Part shown: positions 1 to 10,270 of the stretch, piece after piece
Layout of the letters: each line of letters starts with the position of its first letter
Numbering within the stretch: position 1 is the stretch's first letter
Source of the DNA: Trebouxia sp. TZW2008
Taxonomy: Eukaryota; Chlorophyta; Trebouxiophyceae; Trebouxiales; Trebouxiaceae
NCBI GenBank assembly: GCA_002118135.1
Contig: BDIU01000604.1
Coordinates: 1 to 22,337 of the forward strand
Direction: 5' to 3'
DNA length: 22,337 bases
Program-made: the position numbers and the translations under genes
Notes under the pieces: model-generated
What the model was told of the DNA's origin: nothing
The model's input: the letters and a program-made list of their open reading frames with translations, nothing else
Databases searched by the model: none

Positions 1-6
1 TGCAGA

Positions 7-19
7 ACAGGCAGGCGGG

Positions 20-59
<40 letters not shown>

Positions 60-104
60 CAAGCAGGCAGGCAGGCAGGCAGGCGGGCGGACAGACGGAC
101 AGAT
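7..104. repeat. (GGCA)n tetranucleotide microsatellite
   Basis: About twenty near-perfect GGCA units run from the window edge to about position 90, then decay into ACAG/GACA-type units that recur to about 162. The tract lies in the helicase intron that starts at 166 on the minus strand, so the transcript would carry (CCTG)n. The true length is unknown because the window edge cuts it. Confidence 0.9.
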
Positions 105-166
105 GGTCATCCAGCGATTGTCTGTTCCAGTCACAGACAGACAGGCATTGACAGACAGAGACCCAC

Positions 167-3100
167 CTCTTGTGTGAGAGTGGCTGAGACAATGATGGTT
201 TGGCGGCCGCCATTGAGTCGCTTGCCGCAGTGCTGAGTCAGGCGAGTCATGTCCTCCTCAAAATGATACTCAAGCAGCTGATCAACCTGCACCATCAGCA
301 TAGTTGAGTAAGCAGGCAGCATGTCACCTACCAATTTGTTCCTCTCAATATGATACTCAAGCAGCTGACTGACCTGCACCATGAACATAGTTGGGTAAGC
401 AGGCAGCATGCCAGCCAACATCCATGTTCCTCTCAACATGATACTCGAGCGGCTGATTGACCTGCACCATGAACATAGTTGGGTAAGCAGGCAGCATGCC
501 AGTCAATACCCACATTCTCCTCAAGATGATGCTCATGCAACTGTTCCACCTGCACCGTAACCATGGTTGTATAAGCAGGCTGCACACCAGTCAACAACCA
601 CATCCTCCTCACAAGCTTGCTCATGCAGCTGACTATTCTGCATGAACCCCATTGGTACGGGCAGCATGCACGAAGGCAGCTGAATGCAATCAAGTTTAGG
701 TTAGAACAGGGCCAAACTGGTTGAGTGCTCCAGTACATACCTAGCTGGGCCTGCTGAGCCTGTCAAGCATGCGTTTTTGAGTCAAATGAAAAATGAGTGA
801 CCGCAACCAAGCCCATCTGGCACTGAGATGGGGCATGCATGGTTGTGCAGGCAACATGAAAAGGATGACCAATTGAATGCATCAGCTTACCTCATAGATT
901 ATGTAGCACCAGAGTGGGGCAAAAATGGCTGCCATGCAGTCACATCTCCACATTGTGGCAGGTGACATAGCAAACCAGACATCACCTGACCCAATGTGCT
1001 CAATTAAGCCCATGCATTGATTCTTTGATGCAAGGACAGTCTAATTGTAAGGACAATGCAATTAAAACCAGTCACTGCATTTCTACAACTTGAATGCAGC
1101 GGCATGGAGTGTGGAAAATTTGATCCAAGAAGCGCTGCCAAATGCAATTGTTACATTGCAAGATTACTGCACCTCATCTAGCACGAGGATGGGGCAAGCA
1201 TGGGTGTGTAACCGGCCCATCCTGCTTAGCTCTGTTAGGCGGCCAGGAGTGCCTACCACCATCAGCGGCTTGTTCTGTTTCAATGCTTCGGCCTGCGCAG
1301 CAAGTACACATCAGAATCAGCGAAACACAAGCAGGATCCCATCTTGTTTAGCTGTGTTAGGCGATTGGGAGTGCCTACCACCATCAGCGGCTTGTTGTAC
1401 TTTAGGGCCTCTGCCTGCGCAGCAAGTACGCAACAGAATCAGCTCAACACAAGCAGGTCCCACCCTGCTAAGCGCTGTCAGGCAACCGGTGCCTACCACC
1501 ATCAGCGGCTTGTTCTGCTTCAATGCCTTGGCCTGCACAGCTCACTGAAGCACTGCTCAGCAAGTGCTCATCAACGAGCACATGCTGAGCAGGAAGGTAG
1601 CAGCAGCAATGCTGATAGCAGACCAGAAAGACTGAGAAACCTTGCATCATGTCGTTGTGACATTGAAAAACGTTCGCCAGAACCACAGCAAAGGCTGCAC
1701 TCTTTTGCTGTGCTGTGTTGTGTTGAGATCCAGCAAACTGGCACAGGTTGAAGCTGTCAGATTGCTAAAGCAATAAGCACATTCTCAGATTGCAGGGATT
1801 TTGCTTCTAAATTGAGACCCGCATTGCTGCTACTTGCCGAGATGACAAGACATGCAAACCTGTCTCTCTGCATTGCTGCTTTTTGTAGCTGATACAGTGA
1901 GTCAGCATACTCTTATTCCCAATGATTGATACTTGAAAATATTTACATGTTGCATATCACAATTGGCGCCAATGTATCGCGTATTTCACAATATGCACTG
2001 CATTTCAACTACATCTTACTCTCAACTACCTCGTATTGCGTGTTACATATTGCGCATTGAGCATTGCGTATGGTGATTCACTGGGTTGAAATGACAAGAC
2101 ATGCGCACCTGTCGGTGTTGATTGGCACCACCGATGCACTGCTGTATGGTGGCGCGGGCATTATGTGGCAACAAGCCCTGTGCAACTCTGACAATCTGCA
2201 TGGCCAGCTCTCTAGACGGCACTACGACCAGCGCTTGCAGTGTGCCAGCCTCGTAAGCCTTGCCCTCCCGCTGAAGGCTTTTAAACTCAGCTTCTGCAGT
2301 CTGGATTGCCTTGCTGAGGACTGGCAACAGGTATGCTAGTGTCTGCACCAGATTGTGTTGATTGAGTTGAATGTGCTGCTACTTGTGCACAGGGCGGCGG
2401 TTCGAAGAGCTGCAGTGCTTGAACACAAGGCATATTTAATGCGCTTAGAAAGTTGTTGCTTACCGCAATTGGTACGCTAATGTCTGCACCAAACTGTGTT
2501 GAGTTCAACATGCAAGAAAGTCATTTATAAGAGCTGTGGTGCTTGCACACAAGGCGTGATTGATGGGGATCAAACATTGCTGCTTACGGCAATTGGCATG
2601 CTAGTGTCTGCACCAGACTTTGATATGTTGAATGTGCCGCTACTTGTGCAATCAAGCCATTTGAGAGAGCTTGGGCGCTTGCACACAGGGCATGATTGAT
2701 GGGGACAGAGCAATCTTGCTTACGGTAACTGGTGAGTTAGTGTCGGCACCAAAGTTGATGAAACTGAATGTGCCGCTACTTGTGCAACAAAGCCGTTCAA
2801 AGAGCTGCAGTGCTTGCACACAAGGCGTGATCGATGAAGATACACCATTATTGCTTACGGCTTTACCTTGCCAGATCCTGTGTAGCACTGCATTGCAACA
2901 TTCTTGCCAGACAGCACAGCTGGTATTGCCGCCTCTTGGACAGAGGTGGGAGCTTGCACATCGCTTTCATGTAGTCTGCCCTGCGAAGATCACCCACAGA
3001 GCTCAGCGTTGGGGTCAAAAAAGGTAGTGCTGGCAGGAATGATTGCAGCAAGTGCTATTTGTGCGGAACGGTGTACTTACAACCACGCGGTCGTCGACCT

Positions 3101-3353
3101 TTAGGTTGAGAAATGAGGACGCGCCAGTAGTGGCTGGCTCCTGCTTAGCTTCAGCTGTGCTTGCAATGGCACATGCGCGCAGCAATTCGGCCTTGGCATT
3201 TCTGGCCGCCTGTCTCGTTTCCCCAGAGGTCAAAGACCGTTTATGCTGCACTGCGGGAACCCATGCCTGGGAAGGCGGACGCAACGAGCGTCCGCACGCA
3301 TGCTGCGCCGCTGCGAACATTCTGCAGCTTGCCATCGCTGCCCGTTGCAGCAT
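167..3353 (-). CDS. DEAD-box ATP-dependent RNA helicase, organelle-type (RH58-like), 3' part outside the window
   Basis: Five phase-0 exons on the minus strand: 3353-3081, 2980-2867, 2342-2109, 1292-1173 and 286-167, together 287 codons. Residues 1 to about 75 are rich in Ala, Arg and Ser and look like a chloroplast or mitochondrial transit peptide. Then come the Q motif (APTSVQ, 101-106), motif I (TGSGKT, 125-130), motif Ia (PSRELA, about 171-176), a GG motif (200-201), motif Ib (TPGR, 222-225), motif II (DEVD, 246-249, split by an intron between Glu and Val) and motif III (SAT, 281-283). This is RecA domain 1. The helicase C domain (motifs IV-VI) must lie beyond position 1. These enzymes remodel RNA using ATP. 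A DEVD rather than DEAD motif II and the organelle leader recall plant RH58; that subfamily is a guess. The start is the first ATG of the open frame; ATGs at 3335 and 3320 are alternatives. Three introns hold junction-duplication arrays. Confidence 0.9.
251..682 (-). repeat. 88-bp tandem array duplicating the helicase exon 5 acceptor
   Basis: Five units with 87-88 bp period. On the minus strand each carries an intron end, a CAG, and a degenerate copy of the first dozen codons of the motif-II exon. Acceptor boundaries fall at 286 (the functional copy), 373, 461, 549 and 637, and all five keep the AG. Only the 286 copy has the motif-II aspartate (VDQLLEYHF). The copies at 373, 461 and 549 read VSQLLEYHI, VNQPLEYHV and VEQLHEHHL, and the 637 copy is more decayed. 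Confidence 0.9.
1190..1545 (-). repeat. Tandem triplication of the helicase motif-Ib exon
   Basis: Three copies of acceptor plus most of exon 4, with boundaries at 1292 (functional), 1414 and 1532, spacing 122 and 118 bp. The functional copy reads VVGTPGRLTELSR. The 1414 copy reads VVGTPNRLTQLNK, and the 1532 copy reads VVGTGCLTALSR, so both upstream copies have lost the TPGR motif. The shared core on the plus strand is the repeated gcctaccaccatcagcggct. Confidence 0.9.
2326..2866 (-). repeat. Four-unit array in helicase intron 2 duplicating the exon 3 acceptor
   Basis: Units of about 124-141 bp fill nearly the whole intron between the Walker A exon and the exon starting TLAYLLP. Unit boundaries equivalent to the functional acceptor (2342) lie at 2483, 2607 and 2743. 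The copies at 2483 and 2607 keep CAG followed by ACATTAGC or ACACTAGC; the copy at 2743 has lost the AG (CCG). Each unit also carries a GTAAGC donor-like word, or close variant, shortly downstream, so some units resemble a 20-nt microexon flanked by splice signals. Confidence 0.85.
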
Positions 3354-3640
3354 CCAGCTCTTGACCACGTTCCTGCGCAGCGCAGAAATCGAAGCGCTTG
3401 TTCCCGACACTCTTACGCGATGCGTTGGTGCAACGCAATAAAGCACGAGGGTTTAGTCAGCGGCAAGTTTGAGCCCCTACGAGGAGCCTGAGCCTCACAA
3501 AACTTTCGCTGTGGGGTTGTGCAGCCTTGCTCAGCAAGAGTTAAGCAAAGTCTCTGCGAGCGTGCAGCGTTGGAGCAATGCGCGCACAGCAGGTCGTGGC
3601 GAAAGCCGGCTCGTACCAGATATATTAAGCTTTTCAGCGG
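3354..3640. promoter_or_regulatory. Divergent promoter region, helicase / alpha-beta hydrolase
   Basis: About 290 bp separate the proposed starts of the two divergent genes, so promoters and 5' UTRs of both must lie here unless upstream non-coding exons exist. It looks more G+C-rich than the surrounding introns. A TATATTAA word at 3621-3628 is too close to the hydrolase ATG to be convincing as a TATA box. No specific factor site is claimed. Confidence 0.5.
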
Positions 3641-6600
3641 ATGGACACAAGCATCGTCGGCTTAAGCGTTAACTTAGCTCAGAGCCTGCAGGTGAGCCCC
3701 AAGAGTCAAGACAATCAGCTCTCTGACAGTACTTGTGGCATTGCTGAGGCGCAGCAGAGAGTTTGGTATTGATTGTTTAAAAGCGTGGCGTGTCCTTTGC
3801 TCACTTTGTGGTCGCCTTCAGGAGTGCAAGGTGTCCTCGCGGTGTCCCCCGGCACAACGCGCTTCGCGTCTGCTGTTCAGCAGGCGTCAGACATGCCGGC
3901 ACCCTCATTCAATCAGCTTGCGACGCAGCTTCAGCTGTCCAGCACCACTACGTGCTGTCCCTTTGAGCTCGCACACTTTGCAGCAACCAGGCGCTTCGTC
4001 GATTTTGGTCAGCCCCGAAGCTGATTCAACCAGCAACATATCAGTTGCTCCTGCAGCCTCGGCCCTGCGTGTTGAAGCCCCTGCAGGCTCTGTTAGACAG
4101 GTGAGTGCCAGCTGCTGGGCTCAAGGATCACTCTGCTGAGGGTGTGGTGCTTGGCGTGACACATATTACTTTTTTGCAGGATCCTAATACTCTACAGCAG
4201 CATCGACATATTCTGCCAGACGGAGCCCAGTTAGAAGTACTTGAAATTGGTTCTAGCAGTGGGACACTTGAGCACTCTCAGCCGCCACTTTTGTTTCTGC
4301 ACGGCGCAAGCCATGGTGCTTGGTGTTGGGAGGTGAGTTTGCTACCTATCACTATTGTCCAGGTGCTGCCAAAAGCAGGACTTGTCATTTATTGGCTGTC
4401 AGTTGAGTGCACAGCCAATGCCAATGTCAAATCAGCTTGCCTAAATTCAAACTTGCAGCTTGTACATTGCATTTCTGTATATTTGAAAGTAATGATCTTG
4501 TTGTGACGCAGGAGAACTTTCTGCCTTGGTTTGCGCAGCATGGTCACCACTGCTATGCGGTTAGTTTGAGAGGCAACGGGACCAGCAGTGATCAGAGCAA
4601 GAACTGCCCTGACACATACGCGCAATCCACTACGGACCTAGCTCACCTGATCCAGTCTCTTCCGCACCCCCCTGTGCTTGTTGCACACTCCATGGGTGGC
4701 TTTTTTGCCCAAAGGTGAAAAGTTTTCCTTGCTGTACAAGTACTGACCTCACTTCCAAGTCTGCTTTGTGGGCCTTGGCCAGTTTTGCACCTCAAACATA
4801 TGGTAACTATCTTCATGCACATCAGATCTGCTTTGCACATTCAGTTTTGTTCATTCATTCGTATGCATTTGGTGTGCTCGACAGACTCAGCTCTCCAAAG
4901 GAAAGACCTGGTTGTGAAATCTTCAACACCAGCAGTTCTTTGAGCTAGCATTGCACACAAGATGGACCCGTGGACCCCAGCACCCCAGCACCCCAGCAAA
5001 GCTTTGTGCTGCAGGTACTTGGTGGAGTTGGCTGACAAGCAGCAGGTGCCGCCTGTGTCAGGGGTGGTCATGATGGCGTCAGCCTCCTTGACGGCCTGTG
5101 TGCCCAACATGAAATGGTGGCAAGCCCAGCAGAGCAGCATGCATGCCATGAAGGTCATCTGGTCAGTTTGCCTGCTTGCACCTCATGACTTGGCCATGTT
5201 TGACACCTAGCATACAGTACTGCGGCTGCTGTTGAGGCGCAGTGTGTCATGTGGCTGGTCATTCTGCTTGCACTTGCCAGATTTGCCTTGTTCAACATTA
5301 GGCACACATCTGCCTTTGATTTGCATTGTCAGCACGCATGCATGTTTGGCACTGCTTGACCATTGTTGTCAAGTGCGTCTGCACTTGCTCCCACTCATTG
5401 CATGCATTGTGTGCTAAGCTTGCAAGCACTTCAGATCTGTACATGCTGCAAGGCCGATGTGACAGCAGACAAGCTGAGTGGCATCTGCATCGTGGGCTGA
5501 CTTCAGTTCAATTCATTGGGTAGCTTAGTGATGCAAGGTCAGCATTGCTTGCCTCAGTACTAGCATCAGCAATTGAATATGCTCCCCCATATGCTTGCAG
5601 GTGGATGCTGACATCATCAATCTTGAAGAACCCTTCAGCAGATAAAGACATGCTGTTTTCGGCAGACTTGCCGGACTCAGACTTTGTCAGGTATGCAATG
5701 CATGGTCAAATCAAGGTCAGAGAACCTGACAAAGGTTGTTGTGGGTATGCCCAAGTTGTGACTAGGCATAGTATGCATACATCCAAATGGTGTTCTTCAC
5801 TGTTTACAGACATGCCTGGTCAATCAGGCAAAAGTACAGCTATTCATGTACGCTGCTTTCGATGCTGCTGTAATCAAGTTGTCTGTTCTGCATGCATGTT
5901 GTCACTGCATTCATGTTGTCAAATCAAGCAGGGTCTGCCTGAACATGTCTCTATGTGTGAGCTCTCATACAGCAAGCTCTCAACTTTAGCAAGCCTGTGG
6001 TATCAAGACATCCATGAGATGTGTCTATTGACTATTCATACAGAAACCAACTCTTGTGCTCTGCCCATCATCAAATGCCATGACAGACAGAGTCTGTGTT
6101 GCTTCAGGTATCATACAAAGCTGAGAACAGGGCGCCAAACGGTGCCCGCATCCTTCAAAGAACTGCGGGAGTTTCTGCCCAAGGTGGAAGCCATGCGAAC
6201 GGCAGCAAAGAAGCTGCCCGTCCCCATTGCTGTCACCATCGCTGGCAGTGACAATCTGATTCTGCCCTTTCAAGTGGAAGCCACTGCAGAGTACTTTGGT
6301 GTGGAGCCCATTCTGCTTCCTGGGCTAGCACATGACCTCATGCTGGTGAGCTGTGCTTTGGACCTATCATGCTTTTGCACTCATCATTTATATACTTTGC
6401 ATGGAGTCATGCTTCTCCACTTACTTGTTGTGCCTCAAGTTGCTGAATGCCTTACCTGCTGCGCTGTTGTAGCAAAGCTGTGTGTGTCAAGGTCGCATCT
6501 GCTGGAACAACAGCAGCCAAGCTAATGCTGCCCTCAGAGTCCTCCCATCTTGCATGCTTGTATGCAGTGCTCAAGGCCTTGCCATAAGCAAGGCAACGCT

Positions 6601-6956
6601 GCAGGTGCGTGCCCCATCCTGCTTGCAGCATGCAATGATGAAGATTTAGTCTGCACGAGGCCTGTCACAGCCAGTCTGCTGAGCATACATCTCAGAGAGG
6701 TGCAGCCATGCCGTGCACACGCCCGGAGCACTGCTCCCTCACTCCTGCCCTCATGCTAGTGTGTACATATGTACATACATCTTTAAAAAGTCATGCTGAC
6801 TAGGCTCAAACGCCTTGCTAGGTACATATATTCACCAAGCGACTGTCCAGTGTATGATTGACTGGATGTCTGTGTATGCAGGACACCCGCTGGGAGACAG
6901 CTGCAGAGGCTTTGGACACATGGCTGAAAGACATGCCAGCACCTGAAGGAGGATAA
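3641..6956 (+). CDS. Alpha/beta-hydrolase fold protein, probably organelle-targeted
   Basis: Eight exons: 3641-3691, 3822-4100, 4180-4332, 4512-4714, 5015-5161, 5601-5690, 6108-6345 and 6882-6956, giving 411 codons plus TAA; all phases match. Residues 1 to about 85 are rich in Arg, Ser and Ala, like a transit peptide. The fold shows an oxyanion-hole HG in FLHGASHGAW (His151-Gly152), a nucleophile elbow AHSMGG (Ser221), an acid in AGSDN (Asp356) and a catalytic His in LAHDLML (His383). The triad is therefore complete and the protein should be an active serine hydrolase (esterase, lipase or related); the substrate cannot be read from sequence. Exon 1 is the least certain part: the exon 2 frame has no internal ATG, and the ATG at 3641 followed by CAG/GTGAGC and an acceptor at 3821 restores a start in phase. 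Introns 6 and 7 continue the reading frame for long stretches. Confidence 0.88.
4976..4998 (+). repeat. Short CACCCCAG direct repeat before a 3' splice site
   Basis: Three successive CCCCAG copies at 8-9 bp spacing lie just upstream of the acceptor of hydrolase exon 5 (AG at 5013-5014). Each supplies an extra AG within about 40 nt of the chosen acceptor. The downstream TGCTGCAG is preferred because it gives the correct phase. Confidence 0.6.
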
Positions 6957-8331
6957 TCAGGCTGCACTTTCCCACTTTCCAAGCGATTTGAGTACAGATT
7001 TTGCCGTATTGCACTGAGGCAGAGCGCCGTCCTCAGAAAGCCACTGCGCAGTACATGCCACATCACTCCTCCTAGGAGTGCAGACGTGCGACACTGCAAG
7101 CATGCTGCTACATTCTGCTGTCAAGGGCGGCAGAATTTATCATCAGTACAATTGCTACACGATGATACCGACTTGGGGGGGTTTTGCAAATGCACCCAGC
7201 AACCGCAGTTGTGTGGGTGATTTCTGGACTGCAGGGTGTTTACATTGTTCATGGCTTTGATGGTGAGAAGAAAACTGTCTGCATTGTTACTGTTACCCTT
7301 GTACGGATCATTTCAGTCTGTTTGTTCAAGTTGTCAAAGCGGGGGATAGAAGCTCTGAACAGTTTATTTGGCATCAGCAAGTTTTCTATCCCTTCTGTGT
7401 ACATTACGAAGAACTTGGTTTCTGATGACCCATTGTTTTGAGGGTGCGTGTCAAAATTTGATGTCATGCAAATGCTGCTTATTTCCTTCTGATGCAGCGT
7501 TGGCTTGAGTTGATTGCATTAAATTTTTTGTCTGTACGCCTGACATGTCGTTCAGTCCTTGACCGTACAGCAACAGATTTTATGTCGGTGAAACAGATGG
7601 GCATGACATTTGCAAAATTCAACACCACTTTATTAAATAACTGCTTGATGCTGTCGATTTTCCAGTTACATCAAATGGCTACATCAATCTGTGTTTCTCA
7701 CTAATACATGATGCCTTTCCACTGCAATCTGAGAAGCTTCCTGATGGGCAAAGGCGATCGCTTGAGTGCACGCTACGTCTGGCAGTGCCGAATTAACAGG
7801 GATTTAGCAAAGACAAACTTGAATGTACCAGGCATGCATAGCTCTTTTTCTCCTGAGTTTAGAAGTCAACTTCTAGCCTCGAGCACAGCCTTGCAGTAGC
7901 AAGCAACCATGGTCAAGATCCCACAGCTCGACAGGCGCACACGCGGCTTCGAGCCCTGCAAGTGGCATGCGCAGTCAGCGACAACACAACAGTCTTGCTG
8001 TCGCATGAAATAGCGAAGCTTTTTGCTCGGACACGTCTTTGCGTTTGCAGAAAGCCTTCGACTTTCTTGCATGCTCTTGCTGCATCTTTACACTTTGGAA
8101 ATCAACGCGTTCACCAGACTGAGATTTTTGTGGCCACTGTCCAGCCTGTCAGCGCGGGGAACGGTGAGCCGTTACCACTTTTGCAACGCTCGAGACCCGT
8201 GCATGCGGAGCTGTGGAAACAACGCGACGCGCTTGACAGGCACCGCGCATCTCAGTCTTGTGCGTGGAATTCGCAGCCACAAGTCACTGTGACTTGACAA
8301 GTGTAACACGGTCGACTTTATCTTCATGCTG
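6957..8331. other. Intergenic region, no supported gene
   Basis: This is the 3' flank of the hydrolase gene followed by about 1.3 kb with only short, unrecognised open frames. Examples are an ATG frame at 7747-7899 and a well-placed ATG (AACCATGG context) at 7910 that ends after 34 codons. A TGTAA word at 8302-8306 is the first plausible green-algal poly(A) signal downstream on the plus strand, far from the hydrolase stop. I cannot assign any function here. Confidence 0.5.
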
Positions 8332-10270
8332 TTGCAAAAAGTCAAGCTTGCAGAACTCCTTTTCTGGTGTCAGCTCTGCTTTTGCATCAGGCATCTGAGG
8401 GGCTCCGACAGAGATCATGCAGCATGCAGCGCTGAAGGACTGTCCTTTTCAGGACGGCCCGCTCGCTGTTTGCTGCATGCACGCTTCGCAAAGCCTTGCT
8501 AGACCCGTCCACAGCAGAAGCTTTCGCCAATCAAGCAGTATGAGTATGTAACAGTGCGCCTGTTATTTTGTGTGTTGTCTGCGACAGTTCTTGGACCATC
8601 TGCAGCAGCCAACGCAACCATTATCTTGTTACCAAAAATCAAGCTGCTCCCTTCTGCTGTCAGCACCGCTTTTGCAGGAGGCTTTTGAGAGCCATCGATG
8701 GAGATCATGCAGCATTCAGCGCTGCAGGAGTGTCTTTTTCAGGACAACCCGCTCACTGATTGCTGCATGCAGCCTGGCAGAGCCCTGCTGCACATGACAG
8801 CCACCGCTACATCACAGCATTTGTTAAAAGTTCACAACAGTGCGTGTGGTAGCTTGGTGTGTTTTGCATAAGACGCATTGCCACAACTGCAGCAAGGCCA
8901 TCAATGTCACTGTTGTCGTTCAAGGTCAAGCTTCCCTGACCTGCTGTTGGCTCAGATTGTTCAGGCTTTGGAGGGACAGAGACCATGCAGCATTCAGTGC
9001 TGCAGGAGTGTCTTTTTCAAGACAACCCGCTCACTGTTTGCTGCATGCAGCCTTGCAGGGTCTTGCTGCACTTGACAGGCATGTTCACAGCAAGGCGTCT
9101 TGACAAGTGTATGTCAAAAGCTTTGCACAGCGTGCATTGCGCCTTGTGCTGTCTGCGCAAGACAAATTGCAGCAAGGCCATGCCGTGTCACTATTGTTGC
9201 AAAAGGTCAAGGTTGTCTGATCTGTTGTTAGCTCGGGGTTTTTGCAGGTTTTGGAGAGCTTTTCACAGAGATCATGCCGCTTTCAGTGCTGCAGGACTGT
9301 CTTTCTTCAGGACGGCCCGCTCACTGATTGCGGCATGCAAGCCTCGCAAAACCATGCTCCAAATCATAGGTATGCTCACAGTAGAAGCTTTTGTTGACAA
9401 GTGGCAGCACGCAATGTTGCAGACAGCTGTTTGGGTGTGTTGCATGTGCATGTTGCACGACTCCGGCAATGCCAGCTGTATCTTTAGTTTGTCGCTGAGG
9501 CCAAGCTAAAAGGGAAGGAATCACCCGCTCGCTGTTTGCTGCATGCAAGCCTTGCAATGAAAATCATAGGTGTGCTGAAAGCAGAAGTGTCTAACAATAC
9601 ATAGGAGTAGACAATGCTGCAGGCAGCTGTTTGAATGCGCTGTGTGTGAATGTTGCACAACTGCAGCAGAACAATTGTGTCATTGTTTTGTTGCCAAGGC
9701 CAAGCTTTCTGTTCTGTTATCAGCACAGCCTCTTGAGACTATGAGGGCCTCGGACAAAGATCATGCAGCATTCAGTGCTGCAGGACTGTCTCTTTCAGGA
9801 CGGCCCGCTCACTGTTTGCTGCATGCAAGCCTTGCTCGACAGCTTGTAGGTATGCTTACTGTAGAAGCTTCTGTTAGCAACTGGCAGCACACAAGTACGC
9901 TGGCTGCATGAATGAAATGTATGTGAGTGTTGCATGATTGCAGTCATGCAACCTGTGCCCTGATTTGGTTGCCAAAGCCAAGCTTTTCTTAGGAGGACTG
10001 TTTAAGGCCTGCAATAGAGATCATGCAGTTTTCCAAGCTGAAGGATTGTTTTTTTCAGGACTCAAACTGCTCACTATTTGCTGCATGCAAGCCTTGCGGT
10101 TTGCTTTGAGCCTTGCTTCAAATTGAATGTTTGTGGATCGCAGAAGCGTTGTTCAGTCAGTCACACTGCGCATGGCGGTCCCTCTGTTATTGCATGTGGA
10201 ACACCTTGCCACAGCTGCAGCATGTGCAGTCAGCTGTGATATCGTTTTGTTGCTAAACATCAAGGTTTCT
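8332..10270. repeat. Satellite of about 285 bp period, eight degenerate units
   Basis: Units can be phased on a GTTGC-AA--TCAAGCTT-like word near 8332, 8627, 8916, 9206, 9493, 9691, 9969 and 10250; the last is a partial unit. Spacings are about 295, 289, 290, 287, 198, 278 and 281 bp, so the fifth unit has an internal deletion of about 90 bp. A conserved core (GATCATGCAGCATTCAGTGC, then a CAGGACGGCCCGCTCACTG-like segment and TGCTGCATGCA) recurs near 8418, 8703, 8982, 9271, 9759 and 10019, with its second half alone near 9520. No coding gene or transposase is evident. Confidence 0.9.

Noticed and set aside
251..682. CRISPR-like regular repeat
   Set aside because: The units are contiguous degenerate copies without unique spacers, and they match the adjoining exon edge.
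3735..4139. Hydrolase exon starting at 3735
   Set aside because: That frame starts with GTG and has no ATG. The spliced model with ATG at 3641 and acceptor at 3821 gives a proper start in phase.
5545..6525. Long plus-strand open frame of 326 codons taken as one exon
   Set aside because: Only 5601-5690 and 6108-6345 match alpha/beta-hydrolase sequence, and both are flanked by good splice sites. The rest is Cys-rich, non-conserved intron, kept only as an exitron candidate.
7754..7761. GCGATCGC palindrome, as in cyanobacterial HIP1
   Set aside because: I noticed only this copy, and the gene structure is clearly eukaryotic.
7910..8014. Small ATG frame beginning MVKIPQ, briefly reminiscent of a ribosomal eL42 start
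   Set aside because: Similarity ends after the first residues, the frame stops after 34 codons, and no downstream exon fits.
8568..9911. Conserved frame (DHAAFSAAG-like) repeated in satellite units
   Set aside because: The frame recurs because the DNA core is conserved. It breaks outside the core, has no start or end in common, and resembles no protein I know.
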